Assembly (NCBI GenBank): GCA_044221315.1
Contig: JBGAPK010000010.1
Location: 67,309 to 131,308 of the forward strand
DNA length: 64,000 nt
Direction of reading: 5' to 3'
From: JAFEBO01 sp044221315
GTDB taxonomy: Bacteria; Planctomycetota; Phycisphaerae; Phycisphaerales; UBA1924
Made by a program: the position numbers and the translations under genes. The notes beneath the pieces were generated by a model. The model was not told the DNA's origin. It worked only from the letters and a program-made list of their open reading frames with translations, and searched no databases. Shown here one piece after another: positions 36,469 through 46,300 of the stretch; the first letter of the stretch is position 1; every line of letters begins with the position of its first letter.

Positions 36469-37617
36469 ATGCGACGAATACGCATGTTGTTCGCACACGC
36501 CGCCCTTGCGTCGGGCGCCCTCGCCGCGTTCCAGCCCGGCGATCTCGTGCTCGTCACGGGTGCCTCGGGCGTCGGCCCCGGCATTCAGCCCGCTGTTCTG
36601 CTGATCAAGACCGCGCCGTGGTCCGCGATACCCGTGCTCACCGGAAACAGCATCGACGGCATCGGAGCGTACGACGCGTTCAGAGACCGCATTGTCATCG
36701 TTCGCGCCAACAAGTTCGTTTCGCTCGTTGACTCTACCGGCGCCAAGACCGAACTCCCCTACCCGGGCGATCAGGACGCGACCCTCGTTGCCCCGACCGG
36801 TGACGGGCGCATCTACTTTTTGCGCATCGGAAAGATCTCGTTCTTTGATGCCGCCGGAACCGTCCACGACCTGCTCGCCGTATCCGGGTCTTCGCCATAC
36901 GCCCCCACCCGCACGTTCAAATGCATGTGGTTCGACGCCCGCACCAACAGCCTGGTCTTCGGCGGCTCACTCGGCGCCAACCCGCTGCTCGCCAAGCTTC
37001 CGCTGGTGGCCAACGGTTCGCGCATCGCGTCTGCCGCGGAAGAGGCACCACTTTCGCTTCCGGGAATCTCGGGAGGCGTTGTCGTCGGAATCTCCACCGG
37101 CCCCTCGAATCTGGCCTTCGTCAAGATCGACGACAATTCAAACAATCCTGCCGCACGCATGGTCGTGCTCGACACCGCCGCCATGCAGGTCTCGCTCTTC
37201 GCCTCCAGCAACTACTTCGGCGTGGGCGCCGAGGTCGCCGGCTGCTACCACGCCGGTCTCAACGTCGCCGTCTCGCTCGACACGCTCGGCGACAACCTCC
37301 GCACCTTCGTCTCCAATTCCTCCGGCGCCGGCGCGATCGTCCTCAGCGGCACCGTCTCCTCCGCCGGAGGCAGCAGCGAGCTGGCCACCATGTTTCCCAT
37401 CACCGCGAAGGCGAATCCCTGCCCCGCCGACCTAAACCACGACGGGATCGTGGAAGACGCCGATTTCTCGCTCTTTGTTTTCGCGTACAACATCCTTGAT
37501 TGCACCGATCCGGCCATGCCCGCCGGGTGCCAGGCAGACCTAAACCACGACGGTCTCGTTGACGATTCGGATTTCAGCCTCTTTGTCGTGGCGTACGACG
37601 CCCTTCTGTGCCCTTAG
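36469..37617 (+). CDS. Secreted propeller-like hypothetical protein with GC tag
   Basis: 382 residues from ATG 36469 (SD GGGAGG five bases upstream; signal peptide MLFAHAALASGALAAF). Recurrent short strands of the type GDLVLVTGAS, DRIVIVRANKFVSLVDS, GRIYFLRIGKISFFDA and NSLVFGGSLG suggest a beta-propeller of five or six blades. No family-specific motif is visible. The tag is standard with both loops beginning DLNHDG (linker CTDPAMPAGC) and ends DALLCP. Confidence 0.83.
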   Translation: MRRIRMLFAHAALASGALAAFQPGDLVLVTGASGVGPGIQPAVLLIKTAPWSAIPVLTGNSIDGIGAYDAFRDRIVIVRANKFVSLVDSTGAKTELPYPGDQDATLVAPTGDGRIYFLRIGKISFFDAAGTVHDLLAVSGSSPYAPTRTFKCMWFDARTNSLVFGGSLGANPLLAKLPLVANGSRIASAAEEAPLSLPGISGGVVVGISTGPSNLAFVKIDDNSNNPAARMVVLDTAAMQVSLFASSNYFGVGAEVAGCYHAGLNVAVSLDTLGDNLRTFVSNSSGAGAIVLSGTVSSAGGSSELATMFPITAKANPCPADLNHDGIVEDADFSLFVFAYNILDCTDPAMPAGCQADLNHDGLVDDSDFSLFVVAYDALLCP

Positions 37618-37869
37618 GGCGCGGCATCTCCTCAGGAGAATCACCGGCGGTGGACCGGGCGTGGGCCGAGGCCGGATGGTTCGCTCCGTCCACCTACCCC
37701 GTGCGGTGGCACACAGGGTTAATTCCTGCTCATTTACACCCTTGGTCCGAAAATCACTCTCCTCTTCGTCGCCAATTTCGTACATCCCTCTACCACCCTT
37801 CCTGTTCAACCTTTAGAATTCGCTCTGATTCACTCCTGCGGGTATTCCCCGGGGCGGAGGAGGCCCCCC

Positions 37870-40065
37870 ATGGCAGTCCATCGCTGGCTTGTCTGTTTTC
37901 TCATGTTGGTAGCCGCATACCCGGCCCTCGCCGGCCCGCGCCTGCCCAAGGTGCTCTACATCCATTCCGACACCCTGCTTCCGCTCAACGTGTCCGACGT
38001 GACGTCGAAACTGATGAGCTCCGGACGCTTTGCCGCCGTGGACGAGTTTAACGCAGCGCTCGCCACTCCCACACTCGCCCAGCTCGCCGATTACGACGCG
38101 GCCCTCGTCGCCGCCAACCTGCCGTGGCTTGATCGCGCCGCTCTGGGAAATGTGCTGGCGGACTTTGTTGACACCGGGCACGGCGTGGTGCTCGCTCCCT
38201 TTACCAACACCGGAACGACGGCAACGTCGCTCGGAGGCCGCTGGACCAACGCGTACAACAGCATCCTTCCATCACCCAATATCGTCGGCCCGGCAACGCT
38301 CGGCACTCTGTCCCTTCCGTACTACCTCCCGAGCACCGGCGTGCAGACATTCAGCGGCGGCACGTTCTCCTACCGCCCGAGCAGCACGGCGCTCCAGGCC
38401 GGCGCAGCGCTCGCCGTTTCGTGGTCCGACGACAAGCCGCTCTCGGTGATCGGTCCCCTCCAGAACCGCGCCGATATTGGCTTTTATCCCCCTTCGAGCG
38501 ACGCCAACCCGGGCTACTGGAACAAGGCGACCGACGGCATCAAGCTGATGGTCAATGCCCTGCTCTACACCATCCGGCCAAAGGTGCTCATCTGCGCCGC
38601 CGCCTCGCTCATGAACAGCATCACCGATCCACGCTTCACCGAACCGAAGGCCAACCTTGTCGGCACCGGGTACTTCGGGGCGATCGATCTCTTCGACGCA
38701 AACCTCGCCACCCCCACCCTCGCCCAACTCAAGAATTACGACATCGTCTTCACCTGGTCCAATGTTCCGTACTTTGACCCGGTCGCGATGGGAAATGTGC
38801 TAGCAGACTACACCGACTGGGGCGGCGGCGTCGTCGTTGCCATGTTTGCCAGCGCCGGATCCGGCAGCGCCCCCCTCGCCGGGCGGTTTGTTTCCGGCGG
38901 CTACCAGCTGATCAACCCCGCCGGGTTGACCAGCAACTCCCCTGCAACTCTGGGTGCGGTTTCCTATCCGTCACACCCCACCATGAATCTCGTCGCCTCC
39001 TTCAACGGAGGTTCCAGCAGTTTCCGCCCGACAACCACCTCGCTGCCGTCCAACGCGATCCAGATCGCTCAGTGGTCCGATGGAAAGCCCCTCATTGTCG
39101 CCTCGGCAACGATGCACAACCGTGCCGACCTCGGCATGTACCCGCCCTCGTCGAATGTCGTTCCGACCTTCTGGTCCATCTCCACCGACGGCACGCGGAT
39201 CATGGCCAATACGCTGCTCTACACAGCACGGCCGTACATCGGCATCCTTCATTCCGAAACCAACATCCTGACCTACGTCACCCAGAATCGCCTGCTCCTT
39301 CAGAAGCGGTTCAGCGCCGTTGACCTGTTCACCGCCCTCCAGACCGCGACGCCGACCGCGGCACAACTCCGCCCGTACTCCGCCCTTCTGCTCTGGGGAG
39401 ACAACAATTTCCTCGACGCCGCGGCCCTCGGAAACACGCTTGCCGATTACATTGACTCCGGCGGCGGCCTTGTCGAGGGCATCTATTCCAACGTGAGCAA
39501 CCCCGCGGCTTCCAACAGCCGGCCCAAGGGGCGGTGGATCACCCAGGGATACGACATCACGCCCGAATCGTCACTCGCACCCGTGCTCTCGGGAACCAAC
39601 GCCACCCTCGGGACGGTCCTTGAACCCGCGAGCCCGATCGCGACGTTTGTTCGCAAGTTCGACGGCGGCACCGGCAGCATCCGCCAGAGCACCAACCCGA
39701 ACCTCCGCGGCCGCCGCGTGATGGAATGGTCCGACGGCAAAATGCTCGCCAGTATTCACAATTTCCGCCGCCGGGTGGATGTCGGGTTTTTCCCGCCATC
39801 TTCAACGGAATACACGCCGGGATGGGTCGTCCGAACGGACGGAACCGTGCTGCTCGCCAACGCCCTCGACTATGTCTCGGCCTTCAAGCCGTGCCCCGGC
39901 GACTTCAACGGAGACCGCGTTATCGACGACACCGATTTCGTGCTCTTCGCCGGCTACTACGACAATTTCAACGATCCCCGCGGCGACCTGAACGGCGACG
40001 GCGTCACCGACGATCCGGACTTTGTCACCTTTTCAATCGGTTACGACCGACTGAACTGCCCCTAA
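37870..40065 (+). CDS. Secreted three-repeat Rossmann-like protein with GC tag
   Basis: 731 residues; SD GGAGGAGG; signal peptide LVCFLMLVAAYPALAG. It is the third member of the family at 1791-3982 and 4290-6503, 31 kb away on the other strand and clearly diverged from them. Three repeats begin at KVLYIHSDT, KVLICAAAS and YIGILHSET, with the same internal markers (YDAALVAAN, LGNVLADFVDTG, YDIVFTWSN, WSDGKPLIVAS, DLGMYPPSS, IMANTLLYT). The tag is the two-cysteine subtype (linker NDPRGDLNGDG) shared with its relatives and ends DRLNCP, an odd Asn where Leu or Val is usual; the 3' end carries a short duplication. Confidence 0.88.
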   Translation: MAVHRWLVCFLMLVAAYPALAGPRLPKVLYIHSDTLLPLNVSDVTSKLMSSGRFAAVDEFNAALATPTLAQLADYDAALVAANLPWLDRAALGNVLADFVDTGHGVVLAPFTNTGTTATSLGGRWTNAYNSILPSPNIVGPATLGTLSLPYYLPSTGVQTFSGGTFSYRPSSTALQAGAALAVSWSDDKPLSVIGPLQNRADIGFYPPSSDANPGYWNKATDGIKLMVNALLYTIRPKVLICAAASLMNSITDPRFTEPKANLVGTGYFGAIDLFDANLATPTLAQLKNYDIVFTWSNVPYFDPVAMGNVLADYTDWGGGVVVAMFASAGSGSAPLAGRFVSGGYQLINPAGLTSNSPATLGAVSYPSHPTMNLVASFNGGSSSFRPTTTSLPSNAIQIAQWSDGKPLIVASATMHNRADLGMYPPSSNVVPTFWSISTDGTRIMANTLLYTARPYIGILHSETNILTYVTQNRLLLQKRFSAVDLFTALQTATPTAAQLRPYSALLLWGDNNFLDAAALGNTLADYIDSGGGLVEGIYSNVSNPAASNSRPKGRWITQGYDITPESSLAPVLSGTNATLGTVLEPASPIATFVRKFDGGTGSIRQSTNPNLRGRRVMEWSDGKMLASIHNFRRRVDVGFFPPSSTEYTPGWVVRTDGTVLLANALDYVSAFKPCPGDFNGDRVIDDTDFVLFAGYYDNFNDPRGDLNGDGVTDDPDFVTFSIGYDRLNCP

Positions 40066-40079
40066 CCCTGAACTGCCCC
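40051..40079 (+). repeat. 12-nt direct repeat across the stop codon
   Basis: CTGAACTGCCCC occurs at 40051-40062, encoding the last residues of the tag, and again at 40068-40079 after the stop, 17 nt apart. It looks like a small slippage or repair duplication at the end of the tag. Confidence 0.6.
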
Positions 40080-40226
40080 GATTGCCGTTCGCACCCTCTG
40101 CTTGCTCTTTGCCTCAGGAAAATTGCTTGGTGATTCCCGACCCCCTTGGGGAGCAGCCCTGTTACTGGACGTGGCCAGTCTGGGGCACCGGTTCTCTATT
40201 TCCCCTTGAGGACTGCCACTTTTGTC

Positions 40227-40255
40227 TTGAGACAAAGACCCCTCCCAGTTACTCT
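40227..40255 (+). promoter_or_regulatory. Putative sigma70-type promoter of the reprolysin-like gene
   Basis: TTGAGA, 17 nt, TACTCT, 63 nt before the ATG at 40318. Confidence 0.5.
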
Positions 40256-40317
40256 TAACGAATCGTCGAGCACGCTCTTCGCGGGCGGTCTCTTCTCAAC
40301 ACTCAGAGAGGGATGGA

Positions 40318-43092
40318 ATGATCCAAAGAAATCGTATCGGTACCCACAGGAATGCGTGCTTCTCTTCCTGCTTGGGGGTTGTGTTATCTGTCGGCATGTG
40401 CTTCTCCGCGCTCGGTGCACCCCGCGCCGAACAGCCGGCCAACTCCGACAGGGTCGGGATCTACGAGCCGTGGAATGTCCTCCAGGACAAGCTCTCCGAT
40501 CGCACGCTCGGCGCCAACGCATTCGTCCGCCCCGCCGGCGGACGCCAGGCGCTGCTCGACATGGGCAAGATCCAGACGCTGCTCGCCGGCGCGCCGATGG
40601 AGGCCGACGCCAACCAGCAGGTTGCGGTCGGCATCGCTCCGGCGCCAGCCGTGATCGCACTTCCCAAGCCCGACGGATCGTTCGAGCGCTTCGAGGTCGT
40701 CGAGTACTCCATCATGGAGCCCGCCCTCGCCGCCCAGTTCCCTGAGTTCAAGACCTACATCGGCACCTCGATCGACAGCCCGCAGTCGCAGGCACGCATC
40801 GACGTCACCTCGCTCGGCTTCCGCGCCCAGGTCCGCTCGATCGAAGGCTCGTACTGGATCGACCCGGTCACGATGGGCGATACCAACCTGTACACCAGCT
40901 ACAGCAAGAGCGACATCGTCGAAGTCCAGCCCTGGACCTGCCGTTTCGATGATCTCCCCGAGAATCACGTCATCGCCGCCGACAATCCCTTCTCCGACCG
41001 CGTCGCTACCGGCACGACCCGGCGCGACTTCCGCACGGCCATCGCCGCGACCGGCGAATACACCGCCTTCTTCGGCGGCACGGTCGCGCAGGGTTTCGCC
41101 GCCATTACCTCCCTCATGAACCGCATCAGCGGCGTGTACGAAATGGACTTCTCCGTTCGCTTCATCCTGGTCGCGAACGAAACATCGGTGATCTATACGA
41201 ACTCGGCCACCGATCCCTACAACAACACCGCCAGCTCCGCCCAGCTCACCGTCAACACCAACAACCTCAACAGCGTCATCGGTTCGGCCAACTACGACGT
41301 CGGCCACCTCGTGACCACCGATCCGGGTGGCGGCATCGCCGGCCTCGGCGTCATCTGCGGCAGCAACAAGGGCGCGGGTGCGACCGGCCTTGCCTCCCCC
41401 ACCGGCGACGCCTTCGCCATCGACTACGTCGCGCACGAACTCGGCCACGAATTCAACGCCAATCACACCTTCAACGGCAGCGGCGGCTCGTGCGCCGGAG
41501 GCAACCGCAACGCCGCGACCTCCGTTGAGCCCGGCTCGGGCATCACCATCATGGCCTACGCCGGCATCTGCAACGCCGACGATCTGGCCCTGCACTCGGT
41601 CGCCTTCTTTCACGCCCGCTCGATCCAGGAGATCACCGCCAAGGTCGCCGCGGTTTCCTGCTACTCCTCCGTTGTCCTTGGCAACGCCATCCCGGTCGTC
41701 AGCGCCGGTTCGGCGTTCACGATTCCGATCCAGACCCCCTACGCCCTCACCGGCTCTGCCACCGACGCCGACGGCGACGCTCTGACCTATTGCTGGGAGC
41801 AGAACATCACATCCACCGCCGCACAAGCTGCCACCGGTGGCATTTTTCCCGACGTTGGAAACAACGCGTACCAGCGCTCGTTCGATGCGATCAGCAGCCC
41901 GACCCGCACCTTTCCGCAGCTCGCAAACCTGCTGGCCAACACCTTCACAAAGGGCGAGCAGCTGCCCAAAACCAGCCGCAGCATCCCCTACCGCCTGACC
42001 GTCCGCGATGGCAAGGGCGGCATGAACTTCGCCGATGTGAGCATCACCTCGACGACCACCTCCGGCCCCTTCCTTGTCACGTCTCCCAATACCGCCGTTA
42101 CCTATGCCGGCCTCAGCACCCAGACCGTCACCTGGAACGTCGCCAGCACGACCGCCGCTCCGGTGAGCTGCGCCAATGTTGACATCTTCCTTTCCACCGA
42201 CGGCGGCAACACCTTCCCGACGATGCTCGCCTCGGCCGTTCCCAACAACGGCTCAGCAAACGTGACCATCCCCAACACCGCGACGACGACCGCCCGCATC
42301 AAGGTCAAGGCCAACGGCAACATCTTCTTTGACATCAGCAACGTCAACTTCACCATCACCGCGGCTGCCGTTCCACCCGCGGATCCGACCAGCCCGCTCG
42401 CCACGCCCGGCAGCGTCTGCCCCGGCGGCATCTCGTCGCTCTCCGTCGCCAACCCCGGCGCCGGCATTGTGATCGACTGGTACACCGGTTCGTGCGGCGG
42501 TTCGCTCGTCGGCACCGGCAACCCCCTCAACGTCTCCCCCGGCGCCAGCACCACCTACTTCGCCCGCGCCCGCCGCACTTCCGACAGCCAGGTCTCGACC
42601 GGCTGCGCCTCCGTCGGCGTGACGGTCAATCCCAACCCGGTCGCCCCGACCAGCGTCACCAGCAGTGGCGACAATCTCTGCCAGTACGACTCGGGCAACA
42701 TCACCCTCAACGTCGTTGGCGGATCGGGCAGCACGATCCGGTGGTTCACCGGCTCCTGCGGCGGCACGGTCATCGGCTCCGGTCTCGGGTCGTTTGTCAT
42801 CGCCTCCCCCACCGTCACGACCACCTACTACGCCCGCTGGGAAACCTCCTGCGGCGTCTCGAGCTGCGCCAGCGTGCTCGTCACCGTCCGTTCCTGCCCG
42901 GCCGACTTCAACTGCGACGGCCTCGTCGAGGATGCCGACTTCGTGCTCTTCGCAAGCGCCTACAACGTCTTTGATTGCTCCGACCCGTCGATGCCCGCGG
43001 GCTGCCCCGCCGATATCAACGGCGACGGCTTTGTCGAGGACGCCGACTTCGTTGTCTTCGCCAGCGCCTACGACGCCTTCTTCTGCCCTTAA
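40318..43092 (+). CDS. Secreted reprolysin-like (M12B) metalloprotease with GC tag
   Basis: 924 residues; SD GAGAGGG; signal peptide CLGVVLSVGMCFSALGA. A propeptide-like region (about 30-235) leads to the metzincin catalytic domain (about 240-450): zinc site His373-Glu374-His377-His383 in HELGHEFNANH and Met-turn IMAYAGIC, the arrangement of bacterial reprolysin-like proteases. Middle regions (about 470-680) look like Ig/fibronectin-type beta domains. Two Ig-like domains rich in Cys follow (IDWYTGSCGGSLVGTG and IRWFTGSCGGTVIGSG), of a type common in Bacteroidota surface proteins. The tag is standard (linker CSDPSMPAGC, both loops with VEDAD) and ends DAFFCP. A strong terminator follows. Confidence 0.93.
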   Translation: MIQRNRIGTHRNACFSSCLGVVLSVGMCFSALGAPRAEQPANSDRVGIYEPWNVLQDKLSDRTLGANAFVRPAGGRQALLDMGKIQTLLAGAPMEADANQQVAVGIAPAPAVIALPKPDGSFERFEVVEYSIMEPALAAQFPEFKTYIGTSIDSPQSQARIDVTSLGFRAQVRSIEGSYWIDPVTMGDTNLYTSYSKSDIVEVQPWTCRFDDLPENHVIAADNPFSDRVATGTTRRDFRTAIAATGEYTAFFGGTVAQGFAAITSLMNRISGVYEMDFSVRFILVANETSVIYTNSATDPYNNTASSAQLTVNTNNLNSVIGSANYDVGHLVTTDPGGGIAGLGVICGSNKGAGATGLASPTGDAFAIDYVAHELGHEFNANHTFNGSGGSCAGGNRNAATSVEPGSGITIMAYAGICNADDLALHSVAFFHARSIQEITAKVAAVSCYSSVVLGNAIPVVSAGSAFTIPIQTPYALTGSATDADGDALTYCWEQNITSTAAQAATGGIFPDVGNNAYQRSFDAISSPTRTFPQLANLLANTFTKGEQLPKTSRSIPYRLTVRDGKGGMNFADVSITSTTTSGPFLVTSPNTAVTYAGLSTQTVTWNVASTTAAPVSCANVDIFLSTDGGNTFPTMLASAVPNNGSANVTIPNTATTTARIKVKANGNIFFDISNVNFTITAAAVPPADPTSPLATPGSVCPGGISSLSVANPGAGIVIDWYTGSCGGSLVGTGNPLNVSPGASTTYFARARRTSDSQVSTGCASVGVTVNPNPVAPTSVTSSGDNLCQYDSGNITLNVVGGSGSTIRWFTGSCGGTVIGSGLGSFVIASPTVTTTYYARWETSCGVSSCASVLVTVRSCPADFNCDGLVEDADFVLFASAYNVFDCSDPSMPAGCPADINGDGFVEDADFVVFASAYDAFFCP

Positions 43093-43121
43093 GGCCGCTC
43101 CAACAACCCCTTGATCCCCGT

Positions 43122-43152
43122 CCGCCCGGCCCTTGGCCGGGCGGTTTCTTTT
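43122..43152 (+). terminator. Rho-independent terminator after the reprolysin-like gene
   Basis: CCGCCCGGCC and GGCCGGGCGG form a perfect 10-bp stem with a 3-nt loop, followed by TTTCTTTT. Confidence 0.9.
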
Positions 43153-43336
43153 GGATCCGCCGGGCCGAGTGCCTGCAAAGAACATGACCCTTTCTTGTCG
43201 TCCCGCAGCGCCAAGGCCTCGTTCTTCCGCTTTCCGTGCTGGGGCAGGGAAGGTGCTCGCTTTATCGCTGGCTCGCGGATCCTCTCCCGGTATGCTGTTC
43301 TCGGCATCGCCCAGCGCGAAAGAGCCAGGGGGAACC

Positions 43337-46300
43337 ATGCTTCGAGTTATTATTTTGTCGCTTGCCACACTCTGTGCAACCGGCGCGGGCGCCCAGACCG
43401 CCCCGCCTCAACAACTGCTGGCACCGTTCGGCGGAACCGGAGAATTCTTCGGATCTTCGTGCGCGATCGACGGCGACACGCTCGTTGTCAGCCGGCAGTA
43501 CGCGACCGTGCCCAGCCTGCGTGCCAGCGGCGCCCTTGTCTACCGATGGAACGGTTCGGCCTGGGGCTTTGAAGCCGAATTGGTCGGTTCGGGCGCGTCG
43601 GCGGGCGACGGCAGCGTCTCGCCGGTTGCGATCAGCGGCAACACCGTGGTCTTGGGAAACTCGTACAACAACAACGGCCCCCAGTGGGCCGGAACGGCGT
43701 ACGTCTTTGTTCGAACCGCCGCGGGCTGGATTCAGCAGGCCAAACTCGACCCGCCCAGCCCGGTGGGATTTCAGCATTTCGGCCACAGCGTTGCCATCGA
43801 CGGCGACACCATTCTGGTGGGAATCGCAAGCCAGGATTTCAACGAGAAGGGGCGGGCGCACGTCTTCGTCCGCACGGGAACCACTTGGTCCTACCAGACG
43901 CAATTGACCGCCTCAGACGGCGCCGCGAACGACCAGTTTGGATACAGCGTCGCGGTCACCGGCGATACCGCCGTCGTCGGAGCCTTTCAGGACCAGATCG
44001 GCGCTAACGGTTTTCAGGGCTCGGCCTATGTCTTTACCCGCACAGCAACCGCCTGGACCCAAAGGCAAAAATTGACCGCTTCCGACGGCACCGCCGACGA
44101 TTCCTTTGGTTCCAGCATGGCCATCGACGGCAACACGCTGCTCGTCGGGGCGTTCCTGTGCGATGCGGGTGGCGGCGTTTACCGGCAGGGCGGGGCCTAT
44201 GTCTTCACCCGAGAATTCGACGGGATGTGGCACCAACAAGCCCGGCTCTCTGCCTCAATCCCAACCAACGACGCCCGCTTCGGCAGCAGTGTGGCCATAC
44301 GTGGTGATTACGCCCTTGTTGGCGCTCCCAATACCAACATCGGGGCTGTCACTCAGGCCGGTGCCGCCTTCTTCTTTCGGCGTTCCGAATCGCTCTGGAC
44401 TCAGACCGACAAAATTGTCGTACCCGACGGGGCCACGCTCGATCGATTGGGGTACGCAGTCGGCCTGAGCGACTCGACCGCTGTCATCAGTGTGTCCGGA
44501 GATGATATTGGCGCGGCGGCAGATCAAGGCTCGGCCCTGGTCTTCTCCCGCGTCGGCAGTTGTTTGCTCCAGGGCGAGAACCGCGCTGTCGCGTCCGACG
44601 CCGCCGCCAACGACTACTTCGGCTTCGCCGTCGGTCTCAGCGGCAACACCGCCGTCGTCGGGGCCTTCGGCGACGATGCCGGCGCCGTCGTCGATCGGGG
44701 ATCGATCTACGTTCTCGCCCGCAGCGGCAGCACATGGGACCAGATTGCCGGTCCGCTCGGCACGCCGGACAGCACCACCTCCGACAACTTCGGACGCGCT
44801 GTCGCCATCCACAACGACTCCCTTATCGTCGGCTCGCCCTTCCACAATGTGGGCGCGAACGCCGATCAGGGCACCGCCTACGGATTCGCTCGCTCGGGCT
44901 CCATGTGGAACCTCCAGACCATCATTCTGAAGGCCTCCGACGGCGCCGCCTCCGACTTCTTCGGATTCTCGGTCGGCATCAGCGACTTCACCGCCATCAT
45001 CGGCGCGTACGGCGACGACACCGGCGCCGTCCTTGACCACGGCTCGGCATACATCTTCACCAAGTCCGGGCTTTTCGGCGACTGGACTCAGAACTCCAAA
45101 CTCCTTGCCCCCGATCTGGCCGCGGGAGATTTCTTTGGCTACAGCGTCGCCATCTCCGGCGACACCGCCGTGGTCGGGGCCTACGGCAAGGCGGGCAGCA
45201 AGGGCGCCGCCTACGTCTTCGTGCGTGAGGGGGGCGTCTTTGCCTACTCCGCCAAGCTCCAGGCCGGCGACGGCGTGGCCGGCGATTCGTTCGGCATCAA
45301 TGTCGCCATCGAAGGGGACACCATCGTGGTCGGCGCTTCCAAGGCCAACGCCGGAAGGGGCGCCGCCTATGTCTTCGCCCGCTCGGGGGGAGTTTTCAGC
45401 CAGGTCGCCAAGCTGGGCGCCTCCGACGGTTCCGCCGGCGACAACTTCGGCCTGAGCGTCGGCGTCTCCGGGTCCAACATCCTGGTCGGCGCCTGCTCCG
45501 ACACCATCGGCAACAAGGCCAACGCCGGCTCTTGCTACGTCTACACCAGCGCCTCGGGCACACCCGCCGGGCCTTATGTCTCCGAGAAGAAGTACGTCCC
45601 CACCACCGTCGGCGCCGGTGACTTCTTCGCGTTTTCCTGCGCCATCTCCGGCACCTCCCTGATCGGGGGTTCGAGCGGGTCGAACGGCGGCAAGGGCGCC
45701 GTCACCTTCTTCGACGTTTTCGATGCCGGCCAGAACACCGTCCTCAACACCTCCACCGGCACGCTCTACCCGACCGTGCCCGGAGCCATGGCCGCCGCAA
45801 CTTCCGGCCAGTCCATCCTCGCCTCCGCCGGGGCCTTCAACACCGCTCCCCTCAACTTCGCGGGCAAGTCCTTGTCTGTCGCCAGCCGTTCCTCGATCAG
45901 TCTCAACTACACATCGCTGCTCACACTGAACGCCGGGAGCTCGCTCTCCAGCGGCTCGGGCTTCCCCATGGACATTTACTGTCCGGCGCAGACCCCCGCC
46001 GACGGCGGTCGCGCCACCCTCTCGGCCAACACCATCCGCTTCGGCAATCTCGCCAGCGTCTTTGTCAACAGTGGCGAACTCTTCCTCAACGCGCCGATGT
46101 CGGAATTGAGCGGCAGCACCATCCTCCGCGCCGCCGGCTCGGCCGTCACGGCCTCCGGCGACCTGGCCTTCCGCGGCGCGCTCAACGCCACTGTCGGCGG
46201 CACTCTCGCCGCGGGCGGAGATCTCTCGCTAGATGGCGTCTCCAATCTGTTCAACGCCAACATCAGCGCGGGCGGCGTGGTGCGAGTCTCGGATCAGGCC

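Noticed and set aside
40318..43092. T9SS-type sorting because of Ig-like domains of a Bacteroidota type
   Set aside because: The C-terminus is the GC tag, not a T9SS C-terminal domain, and no por/gld genes are present.
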